From Platerodrilus igneus (lineage: Eukaryota; Arthropoda; Insecta; Coleoptera; Lycidae), in NCBI GenBank assembly GCA_036346225.1, contig JARFIW010001458.1, positions 3,658,001 to 3,722,000 on the forward strand: a stretch of 64,000 nt of DNA. Reading direction: 5' to 3'. Below are positions 10,020 through 21,113 of the stretch, piece by piece (the first letter of the stretch is position 1; each line of letters opens with the position of its first letter). The translations under genes and the position numbers were made by a program. A model generated the notes under the pieces. The model was not told the DNA's origin. It searched no databases and was given only the letters and a program-made list of their open reading frames with translations.

Positions 10020-12899
10020 TTACTGTGTTAAATTTTGATACGGTACAACATACGGTTTTAAATTCCTAACATTCTGTATACCCAACAAGAGACCCCTAGT
10101 GTCGTCCCGTACTTCATAAGAATTTGGCCCGCGCCTAGCCACAATCGTAGCAGGCCCGGAATAAAGCAAAAAGAATTTCTTAATCTCCTTGTCTTCCGCA
10201 GAAGACTGGGGATGAGTACGAACCAGTACTTTATCACCAATCTTAAAATCACTACAATTTTTATGGATCCTTTGATGACGTAATTTACGTTTTTCAGCCT
10301 TAGATTTTAATTTATTATAAGCTAGAGTTATAATTTTATCCCTACCAACACCTGGTATGTCACTTGTAGGAAAAATAATGTTTTTAACATTAGAGTTATC
10401 ACTATGACCACCAAAATGTAGTTCACAAGGGCTATACCCCGTCGAGTCATGGACTGCCCTATTAATCCATTTCTTTACTCTATCTAGCATCAAAGCCCAC
10501 CCCCCATGAGCCGAATAACACCATGATCTCAAAATACGCACAATTTCTTTATTAACCCGTTCCGTCTGGTTTCCCTGCGGGAAATACACTGACGTGCGAG
10601 TTACCTTTACACCTAATAAATTCAACGACTCTTTCCACTCTTTGCTCGTAAACTGGCTACCTTTATCGGAAAGAATGACCCCTGGTTTACCAATCTCGAT
10701 AAAATACTTCCTGACCAAACAACGACGAATCGCAGCTGTATTAGCACGTTTAAGAGGGTGCAAAGTAACCAACTTACTGAAAGCGTCAATAATAACTAAT
10801 AAGAAAGTCGCCCCCGACCTTGATACTGGGAGCGGACCAATTAGATCAACACATACGATTTCGTTGGGCGCTTTAGGTAAAACACTATGATATTCGCCAT
10901 AAATTCTCATTGAACTCTTCGCTTTCTGGCACAAATCGCAGCTTGAAATAATTTTTCGAATGAAATGTTTCATCCTCGGAAAATAATAATCACGACGCAG
11001 CATCTGGAAACACTTTTCCGCCCCAAAATGCCCATTATCTACATGTTCTTGCCAAACCAATATACTTATTTGGGAAGCAGGTACACATACTTTAAACTCT
11101 GGCGAACCTTCGTAGCCTCGCCTAAATAAAACTCCCTGATACACAACAAACCAATCCGCGCACCTTTTCGGAACTTCGTCCTTCAATAATTTAGACATTA
11201 TTCTACAACAGAATTTGTCTTTCCCTTGCTCCTCAACAATATTTTTCATACCTAACTGGACCCCTTTACATAGTTCCGACTTCTTTACTGCACAAATTTC
11301 TGTCGGCACACTCTCAAATTTTTCACGTTTCTCCTTTCCCTTGATTGGATAACGCGATAGAGCATCCGCCAAAACATTCTCCTTCCCAGCACAATATTTA
11401 ACACTAAAAGCGTAGTCTTGAAAATACAACACACACCTAGTCAAACGCGAATTTAATAGTCTGCAGGACATTAAAAACGATAGAGATTTATGATCTGTGA
11501 TCACAGTTAATTCTCGACCTAGCACAAATACCCGCCACTGCTGCAAACAATGTAATACGGCTAATGCCTCTTTTTCTGTAACACAATCACCAATTTCAGG
11601 GCCACGCAGAGTCCGACTGGTGAATGCCACGATATCCTTTTCTAAAGTTTGCTCATTTATTTGAAATAAGCAACCACCTAAACCCACATCAGATGCATCT
11701 GTTTGGATAAAAAACGCACGGTCAAAACACGGATGCTTCAACATAGAAATCGTTAAAAACCTCGACTTAATTTTTTCAAACGCTTCTTGTTGAGCTGACA
11801 ATATCGACCTATGTGACAACAGCCACTCGTACATTTTATTTTTTTCTTCTTGAGAAAAGTTTTCTGCGCGATCCACTACCTCTTTAATTTCAGACACCTT
11901 ACACGGCACTATCTCCTTTTTTAATTGAATTTCCTCATTTTTCTCTTCCGACACTGGACAAACAGTCAACCGACCATCAGGTTTTGGTCCCATACTAAAC
12001 CCTATGCTTATCGCTCTTCCTTCAAAAATAAACGATAAACGATTTTTTGAAAAATCGATTTTAATTTGATGATCAGCAAAAAAATCGCATCCGATGATGA
12101 CATCACGAATTAAATTCGGAACTACCAGACAAGGGTAAGCCAATTCGAAATCATTGAATTTAAAATTCAAATAAAATTGATCCTTAACAATAGAATTCTT
12201 GCCCGTCGCACTCACCAAAATAGTTGATGTAAACGGCAAACGTAAAATATCGCTATTAATTTGCATTATCTTTAATAAAAAATCTTTTGAAATGCAGGTA
12301 ACCTGACTACCCGAATCTACTAATATTTTTACCACAACAGTCTCAACTGTCGCTTCAATGGTCGGTGCCAAAGCAACCGACTTATTATTATTTTGTGCTT
12401 CCAACAGAAGCTCATCCCCATTTTTATTAAATAAAGTGGCCACAGCCGGTGGGTGACTTCCACCCGAGCTACTAGTCACCTCATGTTCACGGCGCCCCTC
12501 ATCCCTATTATCATTACTATAATTACTATTAGTATTATTTTCCCTATTTTCAGAGCGGGCACTATTACCGCATCCAGAATTTGACGTATTCGACCTAAAA
12601 TTGTAACGAGCGCTCCCATTTTGTTCATTACTCGTACCTCTACCACGCCAATTCGTGTAGGAATTGTTATTATTATTATTATTGGGGTTCCGATTATAAG
12701 TTTCATCAATTTCCCTTAAGTAAGCTTCTACTTCCTCAAAAGTTCTAGGCATGCAATTTACAATACCTCGTTGAATTTCACTCGGAAAATGATTTTTTAA
12801 TAAAGAAATAAGCGCACCTTCCTCGAGAGGAGTAGTTAAGAAATTTGCTTCTCTCACCAACTTTAAAAAATAATCAGCCCTTGACCCCTTTCGTAACAC
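10020..12899 (-). CDS. pol: Gypsy-D Gag C-terminus, protease, RNase H, integrase; RT deleted
   Basis: A 959-residue frame is open without stops. It begins inside Gag (GTG start, just after an in-frame TAA) and has an Asn-rich nucleocapsid-like tail at about 70-130 with no CCHC knuckle. The retropepsin motif ILVDSGSQVTCIS lies near 190-205. The pre-RT linker ends LLSHRSILSAQ near 370 and is followed at once by QEAFEKIKSRF and the RNase H core (IQTDASDVGLGG). The entire RT fingers, palm and YxDD segment is absent without loss of frame. The integrase is complete: an HHCC zinc domain (...CDLCQKAK) and catalytic Asp (VDLIGPLP), Asp (LSDKGSQF) and Glu (NQTERVNKE). Usual Gypsy pol here would be about 250-280 residues longer. 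Confidence 0.92.
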   Translation of the reverse strand: MLRKGSRADYFLKLVREANFLTTPLEEGALISLLKNHFPSEIQRGIVNCMPRTFEEVEAYLREIDETYNRNPNNNNNNNSYTNWRGRGTSNEQNGSARYNFRSNTSNSGCGNSARSENRENNTNSNYSNDNRDEGRREHEVTSSSGGSHPPAVATLFNKNGDELLLEAQNNNKSVALAPTIEATVETVVVKILVDSGSQVTCISKDFLLKIMQINSDILRLPFTSTILVSATGKNSIVKDQFYLNFKFNDFELAYPCLVVPNLIRDVIIGCDFFADHQIKIDFSKNRLSFIFEGRAISIGFSMGPKPDGRLTVCPVSEEKNEEIQLKKEIVPCKVSEIKEVVDRAENFSQEEKNKMYEWLLSHRSILSAQQEAFEKIKSRFLTISMLKHPCFDRAFFIQTDASDVGLGGCLFQINEQTLEKDIVAFTSRTLRGPEIGDCVTEKEALAVLHCLQQWRVFVLGRELTVITDHKSLSFLMSCRLLNSRLTRCVLYFQDYAFSVKYCAGKENVLADALSRYPIKGKEKREKFESVPTEICAVKKSELCKGVQLGMKNIVEEQGKDKFCCRIMSKLLKDEVPKRCADWFVVYQGVLFRRGYEGSPEFKVCVPASQISILVWQEHVDNGHFGAEKCFQMLRRDYYFPRMKHFIRKIISSCDLCQKAKSSMRIYGEYHSVLPKAPNEIVCVDLIGPLPVSRSGATFLLVIIDAFSKLVTLHPLKRANTAAIRRCLVRKYFIEIGKPGVILSDKGSQFTSKEWKESLNLLGVKVTRTSVYFPQGNQTERVNKEIVRILRSWCYSAHGGWALMLDRVKKWINRAVHDSTGYSPCELHFGGHSDNSNVKNIIFPTSDIPGVGRDKIITLAYNKLKSKAEKRKLRHQRIHKNCSDFKIGDKVLVRTHPQSSAEDKEIKKFFLLYSGPATIVARRGPNSYEVRDDTRGLLLGIQNVRNLKPYVVPYQNLTQ

Positions 12900-12948
12900 C
12901 CAAATTTAATTTTTGAAAAGTTTCTCTTCGTCAACCCCCAATACCGAC

Positions 12949-13521
12949 TTAAAATAGCTCTTTAAATTCTTGGAAATTCTTTACTTTTTCTTCCTTCAAT
13001 ACACCCCAATCTTGAGCTGAATTGCGTAAATTACTAACGGTCAAAGGAACTTTTCTACTTTCAGGAACTCCAGCTTCTAAAAATATTGTTTCCTGTTTTT
13101 TAATGAAAGTTACCGGATGTACAGATCCCTCCGGCACAAAGCACAAATTCGTACCCCCCAGATCCTTATATAAACTCATATAATTATGATACCCAAAAGC
13201 CTCGGACGTGACGCCCCTGGTCTCTGGTTGGTGTACATGCACAACACCTTCGTCCCTAACATATCCAACATCGCTAGCTTCTACCTGTTCTTTAACCGAT
13301 TCAGAAACACGATTTACATCTAAACTTAATTTGCTAATATTTGCAGCAATATTTACGTTCATTTGTTCAATCGATTCCTTTAGGATGACATTGTTACAAT
13401 TCATACTATTAACGGCTGCAGCTAGTTGTTTCAACACCTCTGCGATATCAGGCTCGCCCATTTTATCCGCTTTTTCTAAGTTACTTCGATCTTTACTACG
13501 CGTATTATACTTATGTGACAT
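12949..13521 (-). CDS. gag: Gypsy-D Gag N-terminal frame
   Basis: This is a 190-residue frame starting with an ATG (MSHKYNTRSKDRSN). It has a central region predicted to form a coiled coil (ANISKLSLDVNRVSESVKEQ) and capsid-like sequence at the end. It stops at a TAA near 12949. The rest of Gag continues in a different frame and, after a second TAA, in the 10020-12899 frame, so Gag is split by one frameshift and one stop. It follows the 5' LTR by about 380 bp. Confidence 0.8.
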   Translation of the reverse strand: MSHKYNTRSKDRSNLEKADKMGEPDIAEVLKQLAAAVNSMNCNNVILKESIEQMNVNIAANISKLSLDVNRVSESVKEQVEASDVGYVRDEGVVHVHQPETRGVTSEAFGYHNYMSLYKDLGGTNLCFVPEGSVHPVTFIKKQETIFLEAGVPESRKVPLTVSNLRNSAQDWGVLKEEKVKNFQEFKELF

Positions 13522-13880
13522 TGAATTTCAACAACAATTAAAAACATATTTCACCTTGCGGTGCGATCATTAATTCTTACGCTTTAAATTACTCTATTTA
13601 TTTTTGTTCGAAACTAACACAATAAACTCAATAAATTTCTCTGAATTGTCCGCTCACACTTAATACAACTTGGAATGTTATACCTCAATATCCAAACATC
13701 GACTATTGTCCGTAAATACAATTAACATGGGCCTGGTTGTTGAATAACCGTTAAACCTTATTAGAAATTAAAAAGTAATGTTCGTTTCCATAAATGTCCT
13801 TCAATGTTATCTGAACCTTTTTAAATTCTACGTAAACAACTCGAATCATTACAGTTCCAGGTATTTGTGTAACAACAAAA

Positions 13881-13897
13881 CGCTCCCGTTGGCGCCA
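13881..13897 (-). promoter_or_regulatory. Gypsy-D primer-binding site
   Basis: On the minus strand TGGCGCCAACGGGAGCG lies four bases after the 5' LTR end. The TGGCGCC start is the usual complement of a tRNA 3' acceptor end in Ty3/Gypsy elements. The exact tRNA is not determined here. Confidence 0.75.
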
Positions 13898-13901
13898 AAA
13901 A

Positions 13902-14425
13902 TGCACTACGCTCCTACAGAAAGCCCAGACCTTCCAGGAGGCGTGGACACGAGTGGATGCCCTTGATGTCTGCCCGAACTAGCGGCATCCCTTGCATGCT
14001 GTATTGTCGTGATCCTTTTCGTTTTAGCTGTTACAACCTGTGAATATTTAATAATAACTCGTAGATGGATTTACGTAGTTTAATGACTTGTAACCAATAT
14101 TATTACATAGAAAACAAACACAGCTAAATAGCAATTCGCAGCATATACCGTAATTACACTGCGGTTGAAGAAACAACAAAGAACAGTTACTACGCTATAA
14201 CTTATCTGTAAAATACAATCCAACTGCTCATCAAACATTAGCATCCTTTGACACACTCCTACGGGTCACTTTATAATTTTCAACGCAAAGTTCACAAATT
14301 AACTATAAGTTCTAAGCAACCGACACGCACCCCTTGCGCGCTTCAACTCGACTCCCTGCTACCTATCGGAATAACTTAACCCTCACGGCTGCTTCTCCCT
14401 CTTATTATAGGGGCGGCCTAGTACA
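13902..14425 (-). repeat. Gypsy-D 5' LTR
   Basis: This is a 524-bp direct repeat of 9426-9949. It should carry the promoter of the element (reading minus). It is followed on the right by the second CTCT duplication and the other half of the BEL integrase gene. Confidence 0.93.
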
Positions 14426-14429
14426 CTCT

Positions 14430-15155
14430 TGTGCACATGGAAAACAAAGGCACATAGATAAGATTTTCGATTAGAAGAATTTTGATTTAATGAAGCTTTC
14501 GTTAAAAAGGGGCCAGCAAAATCAATTCCGACGTGAGTAAATGCGCGAGTTAATTGTACACGAGAAGGAGGCAGATCGGACATTATTGGCTGAGGGGGCT
14601 TAGAGTTTAATCGAAAACAGGACAAACAATGGTAAATAGTTTGCCGAACTAAAGAGCGCAGACCAAAAATCCAATAAGTTCGGAGAATAAGAGAATGTGT
14701 CATAGAGGGGGCCTGAATGTAACGATAAAAGGTGATAATGTTTGCAAATTAATTTAGATAAGTTTGCCCGTTTAGGCAATAATACAGGATGCTTGCTAGT
14801 ATAGGGCAACTGAGAATGTTTCAAGCGACCGCCCATCTTAAACAAGCCTTGGGAATCAATAAAGGGCGATAACTTTCTAAACGAGAGAGGAAGATCCTTA
14901 TTTTTTTTCATATAATAATGATTCTGAAGTAAAAAACTGACGTTGAGTCAACTATACACAAGTCATCGGACCATTTCGGAAATCGTCGCAGGAAATGGGG
15001 CCTAACATTTTTTCTCGGGGGTGGCGACAATTGTGAATAAACCGATTCACATATGCCATGCTGTATTGCAAATAAGATAAACAAGAGAATCGCTCCATAA
15101 AATCACAAAATTCATTTTGTTCTGTAGCGATAAGTGAGACAGGAATTTGTTTCAA
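14430..15155 (-). pseudogene. pol: BEL/Pao integrase, N-terminal part (broken)
   Basis: This is the zinc-binding and early catalytic part of the integrase, spread over at least three frames. At 14952-15155 there is linker sequence. At 14600-14911 one reads GGRLKHSQLPYTSKHPVLLPK with an H...H pair (LICKHYHLLSLHSG). At 14430-14703 the CxxC pair (YHCLSCFRLN) and THVGIDFAGPF, holding the first catalytic Asp, are visible. The gene continues past the Gypsy-D insertion at 8615-9421. Confidence 0.85.
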
Positions 15156-16400
15156 TTCGGGAACCTATAGGAGGGAAAGAGCTGTTGAGGTTGATAAAAT
15201 CGTAATTGAAATTGCACAAACCATACCACCACAATTCGTTGTGCAATAGTTGAAGTGGAGAACGACCTCTTGAAGCCACGTCTGCGGGATTATTTTCCCC
15301 GCAAATATGACGCCACTGAGAAATAGTAGTATATTCCAGAATTTGGCTAACTCGATTTCCTACAAATGGGTTGAGCAAATATGAAGGAGTCTGTAGCCAG
15401 GTTAGTACTACTTGAGAATCAGATAATAGTTTCGTTTCTAAAATTGGGTAAGAAAATTTATTTAAAGTAATTGAATTAATTAATTTCGCTAATAAAAGGG
15501 CACCTGAAAGTTCTAAGCGGGGGATACTTAAATATTTTAGAGGAGCAACCTTGCTCTTAGCTTGAATTAGGTTGCAATTTACTGAATCACCACAAATTAT
15601 ATGTAAATAGACGCAAGCGCCGTAACCCCTTTCGCTTGCATCACAGAATCCTAACAATCTGTAGGTTCCCGTGAATTGAGACAAAAGACGAGGAATTTTT
15701 AGCTGCGATAATATTGTAACTTGGTTACAAAAATCTTGCCATTCAGAACACCAATTATGGTCGGGGACATCATCCCAACCTAATTGTTGTAACCAAAGCC
15801 GTTGTAACAGGTGTTTGACTATAAAAATTACCGGGGTTAACCAACCTAACGGGTCGAATATACGAGCCATATAAAAAAGTACGGCGCGTTTATTAAACGG
15901 GCCTTCAAAGGGAATTACGTTATAAGTGAATAATAAAGGATTCCAAACTAAACCTAATATTTTTATACCGCTCACTTGATCAGAGAAAGTAATAAGAGTT
16001 TCTAATTCCGAATTTCAAAATCTTGTAACAATTCCACGGCATTGCTTGACCATTTACGCAAATGAAATTGTCCGAGAGAGAGAAGCTTAATAAGCTCGTG
16101 CTGTAGCTGTCTCGCTTCTGTGACACTACAGGCACCAAAAATTACATCGTCCATGTATGTGTGATGCATAATAGCTTCGGAGGCCATAGGGTAAGATTTA
16201 TCCTCGTCAATTACTAATTGCTGAAGTACTCTTTGAGCCAGAAATGCGGAGGGCGCTAACCCATACGTGAGAGTTTTGAGTTCATATTCACAAATATTTT
16301 CTTGAGAAGTAGATCGCCAAAAAATGTGCTGGAATTGACGATCCGAGGAACAAACCAGAATCTGACGGTATATCCTTTGGATGTCCGCACAAACAGCAAT
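15112..16400 (-). pseudogene. pol: BEL/Pao reverse transcriptase palm and RNase H region (broken)
   Basis: At 16002-16187 the RT active site is intact as HHTYMDDVIFGA. After a frameshift, 15112-15975 continues as the Pao-type segment (ILGLVWNP, RAVLFYMARIFDPLGWLTP, WDDVPD) and the RNase H-like region (LLGFCDASERGYGACVY, LLSDSQVVLTWL, NPADVASRG). This arrangement, with FDPLGWLTP after the palm, is diagnostic for BEL/Pao rather than Gypsy. The sequence between 16190 and 16400 is RT with a stop near 16401. Confidence 0.9.
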
Positions 16401-18035
16401 TTAGTGACAACGAAATGCGGATATTATTTCGGGTAGATTTCCTTGTAGTTTAGGGCCAGAATATAACCTGTCATTAAGAGAATTTCCTAATGAATCAGTA
16501 GCAGAACCATTGAAAACAACGCGTAGCTTCGTAGTGCTACTTGTTATTTTAGAAACTGCATGATGCGATAGTACATAATCGGAGGGGGTTTCGGCAACGG
16601 ACATGTGACCAAAATCAAAATATTCCTGCAAAAAGCCATTATAAGCATTTAGCTTCTCAGGAGAGAGTAAAAGACGCCTTTTTAAATTTAAATAGCAATT
16701 ATAAGGGGCCCGACGATTTTTACCAAGCGGTTCAATACTATGATTGAAAGGAAGAGCAACCGTGTAACAACCAGAATCGTCACGCGAGTGGGTTGCGAGA
16801 AAATGCGTCTCACAAAACACATCTTCTGGGGAGGTTTCCGTGGGAATTTTAATTTCTTCCAATTCCCAGAAATTTCTTATTTCTTTATCTATAGAATCAG
16901 ATTGAATGAAAAGTGAAGTAGCATTAACCGTAGGGTTAACACACGGAACTTGACCGAGCAGCACGTAACCAAACATGGTTTGAATCGCCAAAGGGCGGCC
17001 AGGAATAATAGCGGAATGTTCGGAAAACAGTACTTCGGCACATATCTCGGCACCTAGAAGAATTTCTACGGGCAAGGACTGATGGAAACTTTTATCAGCC
17101 ATTTGCATATTTTTAAATTTATTATAAACAGAAATGGGCAATGAACTACCCGGTATATCTCCTGTTATTTTAGGAAATATTGAAGCCTTGAATTGAACTC
17201 TATTTTGAGAATATTTAGAATAGACTGTGCAACAAACAGTCCCCTTGGACTTTATTAAAGCGTCGGAAATTCCACTAACTTGGCGGGAATCCCTAGTACG
17301 CTGAAGACACAAACGTTGAACACATGTACTCGTAATTGCGTTTATTTGAGATCCAGAATCAAAAACGCACCTTACGGGTTGTAAATCCTGGTTTATATCT
17401 AAAATAAGAGCCTGCGCTGTTGCCAACAGCACAGTATAACTTTCATGAGAATTCGAAACATTACAAGCCGAAACAATTTCGGGTGCTATTGCAGTAGTGG
17501 ATTTTTCCGAATTATGCACCACCTCGTTGGGTAGGGGTTTATGCAACAAAGTATGGTGATATGAGGAATGGCAAACTTTACATTTACCTTTAGAATTGCA
17601 ACCTCGAGTATGATTACCAAAGCATTTAAAGCACAAATTTAAAGTTTTAATAGTGGAATAACGATCGGCAATATTAAGTGCATGAAATGTTGAACAACCA
17701 TAAATTTTATGAGCTTCACCACAGCACGGGCATGAAACTCGGACAGCTTTAGCCGTAGCGGCATTTTGCGAACTTTTCATTAAGAGGGACTGATTGAAGT
17801 TGGATTTGAAACGAGGATGCGCATTAGGTTTAATAACCCTATCTTTTTTCATATAGTCATAAAACTCAGAGGTTTTGCTTTGCAACGATAAAAAATCGAA
17901 GAGCTGAGAACAAGTAGGAACTTCGGAACCTACTTTTAGATCAAAAGCATTTTGCGTTTTGAACTCAAGATTACGGTAACACAACGAAAATAGTATAAAG
18001 CCGGCCATATCTTCGACTTTATCCGCTGCCTTCAA
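16401..18035 (-). pseudogene. gag-pol: BEL/Pao Gag end, protease and RT start
   Basis: This 544-residue frame overlaps the preceding gag frame by 4 bp. It starts within the capsid-like region (FQLFDFLS-type context) and carries zinc-knuckle clusters (CPCCGEAHKIYGC, LCFKCFGNHTRGC, CKVCHSSYHH). It then carries a DUF1758-type aspartic protease with FDSGSQINAIT, followed by the start of RT (LRVVFNGSATDSLGNSLNDRLYSGP). It ends prematurely at 16401 in the RT fingers. All motifs are in the canonical BEL order; the stop makes it a pseudogene. Confidence 0.9.
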
Positions 18036-18700
18036 TGTGTTAACAGCGTTAAAATGAATATTGATGAGTTTGAGAGAGATCCAGATGATTTAAATTGTAA
18101 TATTTTATTTAAATAATAGCTAGTAATTCTACGGGGTGAGTTATAGCGTTCTTCTAGCTTATCAAAAGCTTGTTGGTACAAATCAGCCTCAAGGGCTAGA
18201 TCCGAAATTAGGGCGAGAGCTTCACCCTTAAGATAGATACGCAAATAGTGATACTTACGAATTAGCGGAATTTGGTCGTTTTCATGAACCAGACTCTTGT
18301 AAAGCGAAATGAAATTTTGCCAGTTTTCTACACATCCACCAAAGGGGGTTATGCTTAGAGGTTTTAAATAACTTACAGAAGTTTGAGAGGGATTAGTTGA
18401 AGTATCATCAACCGATTTTGATGCATTTTGTTTGATATCTAAATACCGCGTACGAATAACGTCTAACAAATTATCAAACGAAGAACTTTGAGTTTTAATC
18501 TCATCCTTTTCGTCAACAACCGAATTATAGGTTAAAATTTTATCGTAGACAACATCTAGTTGTCGTTCAATACTTTGCATACGTAGATATCTCGCTTCTA
18601 CGGCAGCTAAACGGGTTGCGGGACGAACATAATCGGCAATTTCGGTTAAGCGCGCGAAATAGTTTTCAAGTTTTTTCTTTAAAATATCACCTTCCGCCAT
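18032..18700 (-). pseudogene. gag: BEL/Pao gag, N-terminal part
   Basis: The ATG at 18700 (MAEGDILKKKLENYF) is the likely real start; the frame is open upstream but that part is hydrophobic and unlike Gag. The coiled N-terminus is followed by the DUF1759 signature region (ITPFGGCVENWQNFISLYKS, KYHYLRIYLKGEALALI). The frame stops near 18032 after a low-quality tail, and Gag continues in the next frame. It lies about 350 bp downstream of the 5' LTR. Confidence 0.85.
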
Positions 18701-19054
18701 AATTAGGAACTTTATGAATAAATTAACAATAGTTAAGTAAACTAACGTACGTATTAAAGGACGGTTTGTTTGTAAACAAACAAATTCTGAATGGAGTGCA
18801 ATGATCTTAATATTGGAATATGGTAACAATAATCTAATTGCAATGAACTTGAACTCGAAAGAATGCACGTGCGATTTAACAACAAATTGAAACGTACAGA
18901 TAACACTTTCAAATCGTTTCTATTATCAAGTACTAAATTATTTACGAATTTGTAAATTAATAAAGACCTACGTTTGTATGTCTTTGAATCGATGAGGCGA
19001 GAAAGAGAGAACGATATAAACGTAGTTTTAGATCCGGTCGATGGAGCAAAATTT

Positions 19055-19472
19055 TGTTATCGAATACCCGTTCTCCGTAACGGGATACAAATAGAACCAC
19101 CTTGAGTGCAAAAAGCCGTAAACAAGGGGTTTTGAGGTAGAGCGTGGACTGTAATTATTAAGGGGTGAGGGTGAGAACTGTTTATAGGAGTAGAATCATA
19201 CAAAGGCATTAAAACACTTACCGAAAGTTCCTTGGGCACTTGAGAGGCACTAAACACTGTAACTACCGCTTTTGGCCAAGGGTTGAAGGAAAGGAGGGAG
19301 ACAGGAAATGAAGAGGCCAATCCCGGATTAGAAGAAAAGAGCAGACTTATTTTGACTAGTTGTGGCTATCACAAGACTTGACGACCGACTCCTATTAACT
19401 AGCGCGAACCATTCGGACCCGCTCGCGCGGAGAGAGGGAATGCCCCGAACGGGGACAGATATGGCGCGTACA
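19055..19472 (-). repeat. BEL/Pao 5' LTR
   Basis: This is the 418-bp partner of 8006-8423. It is followed on the right by the second GCCGG target duplication (19473-19477), then by Gypsy-A LTR sequence. On the coding strand the bases after it (TTTTGCTCCATCGACCGG) are the probable primer-binding region. Confidence 0.93.
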
Positions 19473-19477
19473 GCCGG

Positions 19478-21091
19478 GAAGCTTATCCTTCAACAGTAAG
19501 CACATATTCAGCTAAAGAAATAACTCTACACGCAATCAAACTTGTCTTAAACCAAAAAGCATTCATAAATTGTAAATAGATACGCAGTAAATGCAGTAAA
19601 GGCTAGCAAATCATGATACAATTACTAATAAAATTAAACATGCGATAAAGAAAGGAGATAGTATAGTGCTTTGACAATAAACGCATCTTTCGAAATAAAT
19701 ACGTTTTGGAAACGCAGTATGTAAACAGCAATATGTTAATTTACGTCATTTCATCTACGTGATTTTCTACATAGAGTTAATACAAAACCCAAAGTAATAA
19801 CATCAAAACAGACGGTCAAGAATAAATACAGAATAGAAATTCACTGGTATCCTACGTGACCAAGAACATCGTTCCGGCGAACTATTATTAGACTTATACC
19901 CGTAAAAGCCTAAAGTATTCAAAACATCCTAGGGCCGGTCGTAAACTTTGAACAAACAACTCCGATAACCAATGAATTTTAGATGGGGCGTTGCTTATAT
20001 AACACGTGAATTTGATAAGCAGGTGGTCTTCATTCGAACTGAGCACAGTCCACATCACTTGTAGTCAATAATTTACGCAACGAGTGAATATTCAAATTAA
20101 ATACTTAAATATATGTGAAAAGTGGCGTTAAAAAATTTTAAAGTAAATAATAGTGAGAAATAAATGAAACAAGTTTCGTCGTTTGCTGGAAAACGGCTCT
20201 AAAGATATCCAAGTGAGACTAAGAGAATACAGGGTAAATCTAAGTGAGATTAGGAAAATCTATGTGAGACTACGAAAATCTAAGTAAATCTAAAAAAGAC
20301 TGGGCAAATACTAAGTAAACTAAGAAAATACTAGATTATTGATTAAACGGGGTAAAATTTGGAAACTAAATAAATTGATAATACTGGGAAGAAATCCGAA
20401 TAAAAATATTGGATTAAATCCATGCAAAGGCGCACAGAACAGAGGATTTTTAAGCATTGAATGGAGCAACTCAACTGAAAGTAATCCTGGGGTACTGATC
20501 CACAGCACGCAGTAACAGATCCAGAGAGAACAAAGAAAGACGCACAAGGGAAAACTACAGGTTAGAACTATCTAGCACAAGGCATTAATTTTTCTTTTTT
20601 TTGAACATTGACTATATTTATTATACCTGAATATTTTATGTAAAGAGTCAACAAAAAAATTTTTTCTTATACGTGAAAATTTACATAAAAAGAGGAAAGG
20701 TCTTTAACGCTTAAAGATATTCTAGTAGAGTACAGTGTCATTTTTGCTGGCTTTAAAATAAGGAGAGGGAGCTATAATTTTGGGGATAAAACAATTTTTT
20801 GATTCAAGGGTTTACTTTGTCATACAGCAAAACATATTAAACTGTGAAGTGTATATGATTTTTCTTCTTTCTCATTATGAAAATATTAGTCGATTTCGTT
20901 TTTTTCATTCAAAGCACGAAAGGTATTAAATAAAAGGGGGTAAATTATTGGATTATTGTAACGTTGTGCACTCTGTGTGAATTGACTGAGCTAGCCGGGA
21001 CATAATTAAATTTTAGGATATTAAAAGACACAGAGCGTTGGTGATCAGCAGGAGACTGAACGTATAATTACATCGGCGTGCAGCGTTATCA
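19478..21091 (+). repeat. Gypsy-A 3' LTR, right piece
   Basis: It continues the LTR interrupted at 8005. The bases to 19635 match in reverse complement at 54070-54250, and the rest matches 3003-4521. It ends GCAGCGTTATCA at 21091. With 7821-8005 the LTR is about 1.8 kb, long for Gypsy elements. Confidence 0.88.
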
Positions 21092-21113
21092 TATCTATCT
21101 ATCTATATACATA
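21092..21113. repeat. TATC/TA microsatellite remnant between two LTRs
   Basis: This is a 22-bp run of TATC and TA units. It separates the end of the Gypsy-A LTR from the start of the Gypsy-B LTR and is the remaining target DNA of both insertions. Confidence 0.75.

Larger units (their letters stand above)
9426..14425 (-). mobile_element. Gypsy-D: Ty3/Gypsy element with an RT-less pol
   Basis: The element is exactly 5000 bp. It has two 524-bp LTRs (9426-9949 and 13902-14425; termini TGCACTA...CTAGTACA, about 7 differences by eye) and a 4-bp target duplication CTCT. Minus-strand order is PBS, gag, then a long gag-pro-(no RT)-RNase H-integrase frame, a polypurine tract (AGGGGGGTGA at 9950-9959, minus) and the 3' LTR. 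It sits inside the BEL integrase gene. The reverse transcriptase domain is missing, so it could only move with RT supplied in trans, or has not moved since losing it. Confidence 0.93.
8006..19472 (-). mobile_element. BEL/Pao LTR retrotransposon, complete but broken, hosting Gypsy-D
   Basis: Two 418-bp LTRs (8006-8423 and 19055-19472) start TGTTATCGAATACCCG and end GGCGCGTACA. They are flanked by perfect 5-bp target duplications GCCGG at 8001-8005 and 19473-19477. Coding order on the minus strand is Gag with DUF1759-like region, zinc knuckles, protease, RT, Pao-type RNase H region and integrase, as in BEL/Pao. The Gypsy-D insertion at 9426-14425 splits the integrase; without it the element is about 6.46 kb. 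Several frameshifts and roughly 3% LTR divergence by eye mark it as inactive. Confidence 0.93.
2127..21091 (+). mobile_element. Gypsy-A: decayed Ty3/Gypsy element carrying nested BEL/Pao
   Basis: This is a plus-strand LTR retrotransposon. Its parts are a rearranged 5' LTR ending at 4521, a 3.3-kb interior (4522-7820) and a 3' LTR starting TGCTATGATAAG at 7821. The 3' LTR is interrupted at 8005 by a BEL/Pao element and resumes at 19478, ending TTATCA at 21091. Order is gag, protease, partial reverse transcriptase; RNase H and integrase are absent. Many frameshifts and stops show it is dead. Gag and protease are clearly related to Gypsy-B, and the RT to Gypsy-C. The right edge touches a TATC/TA microsatellite. 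Confidence 0.85.
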
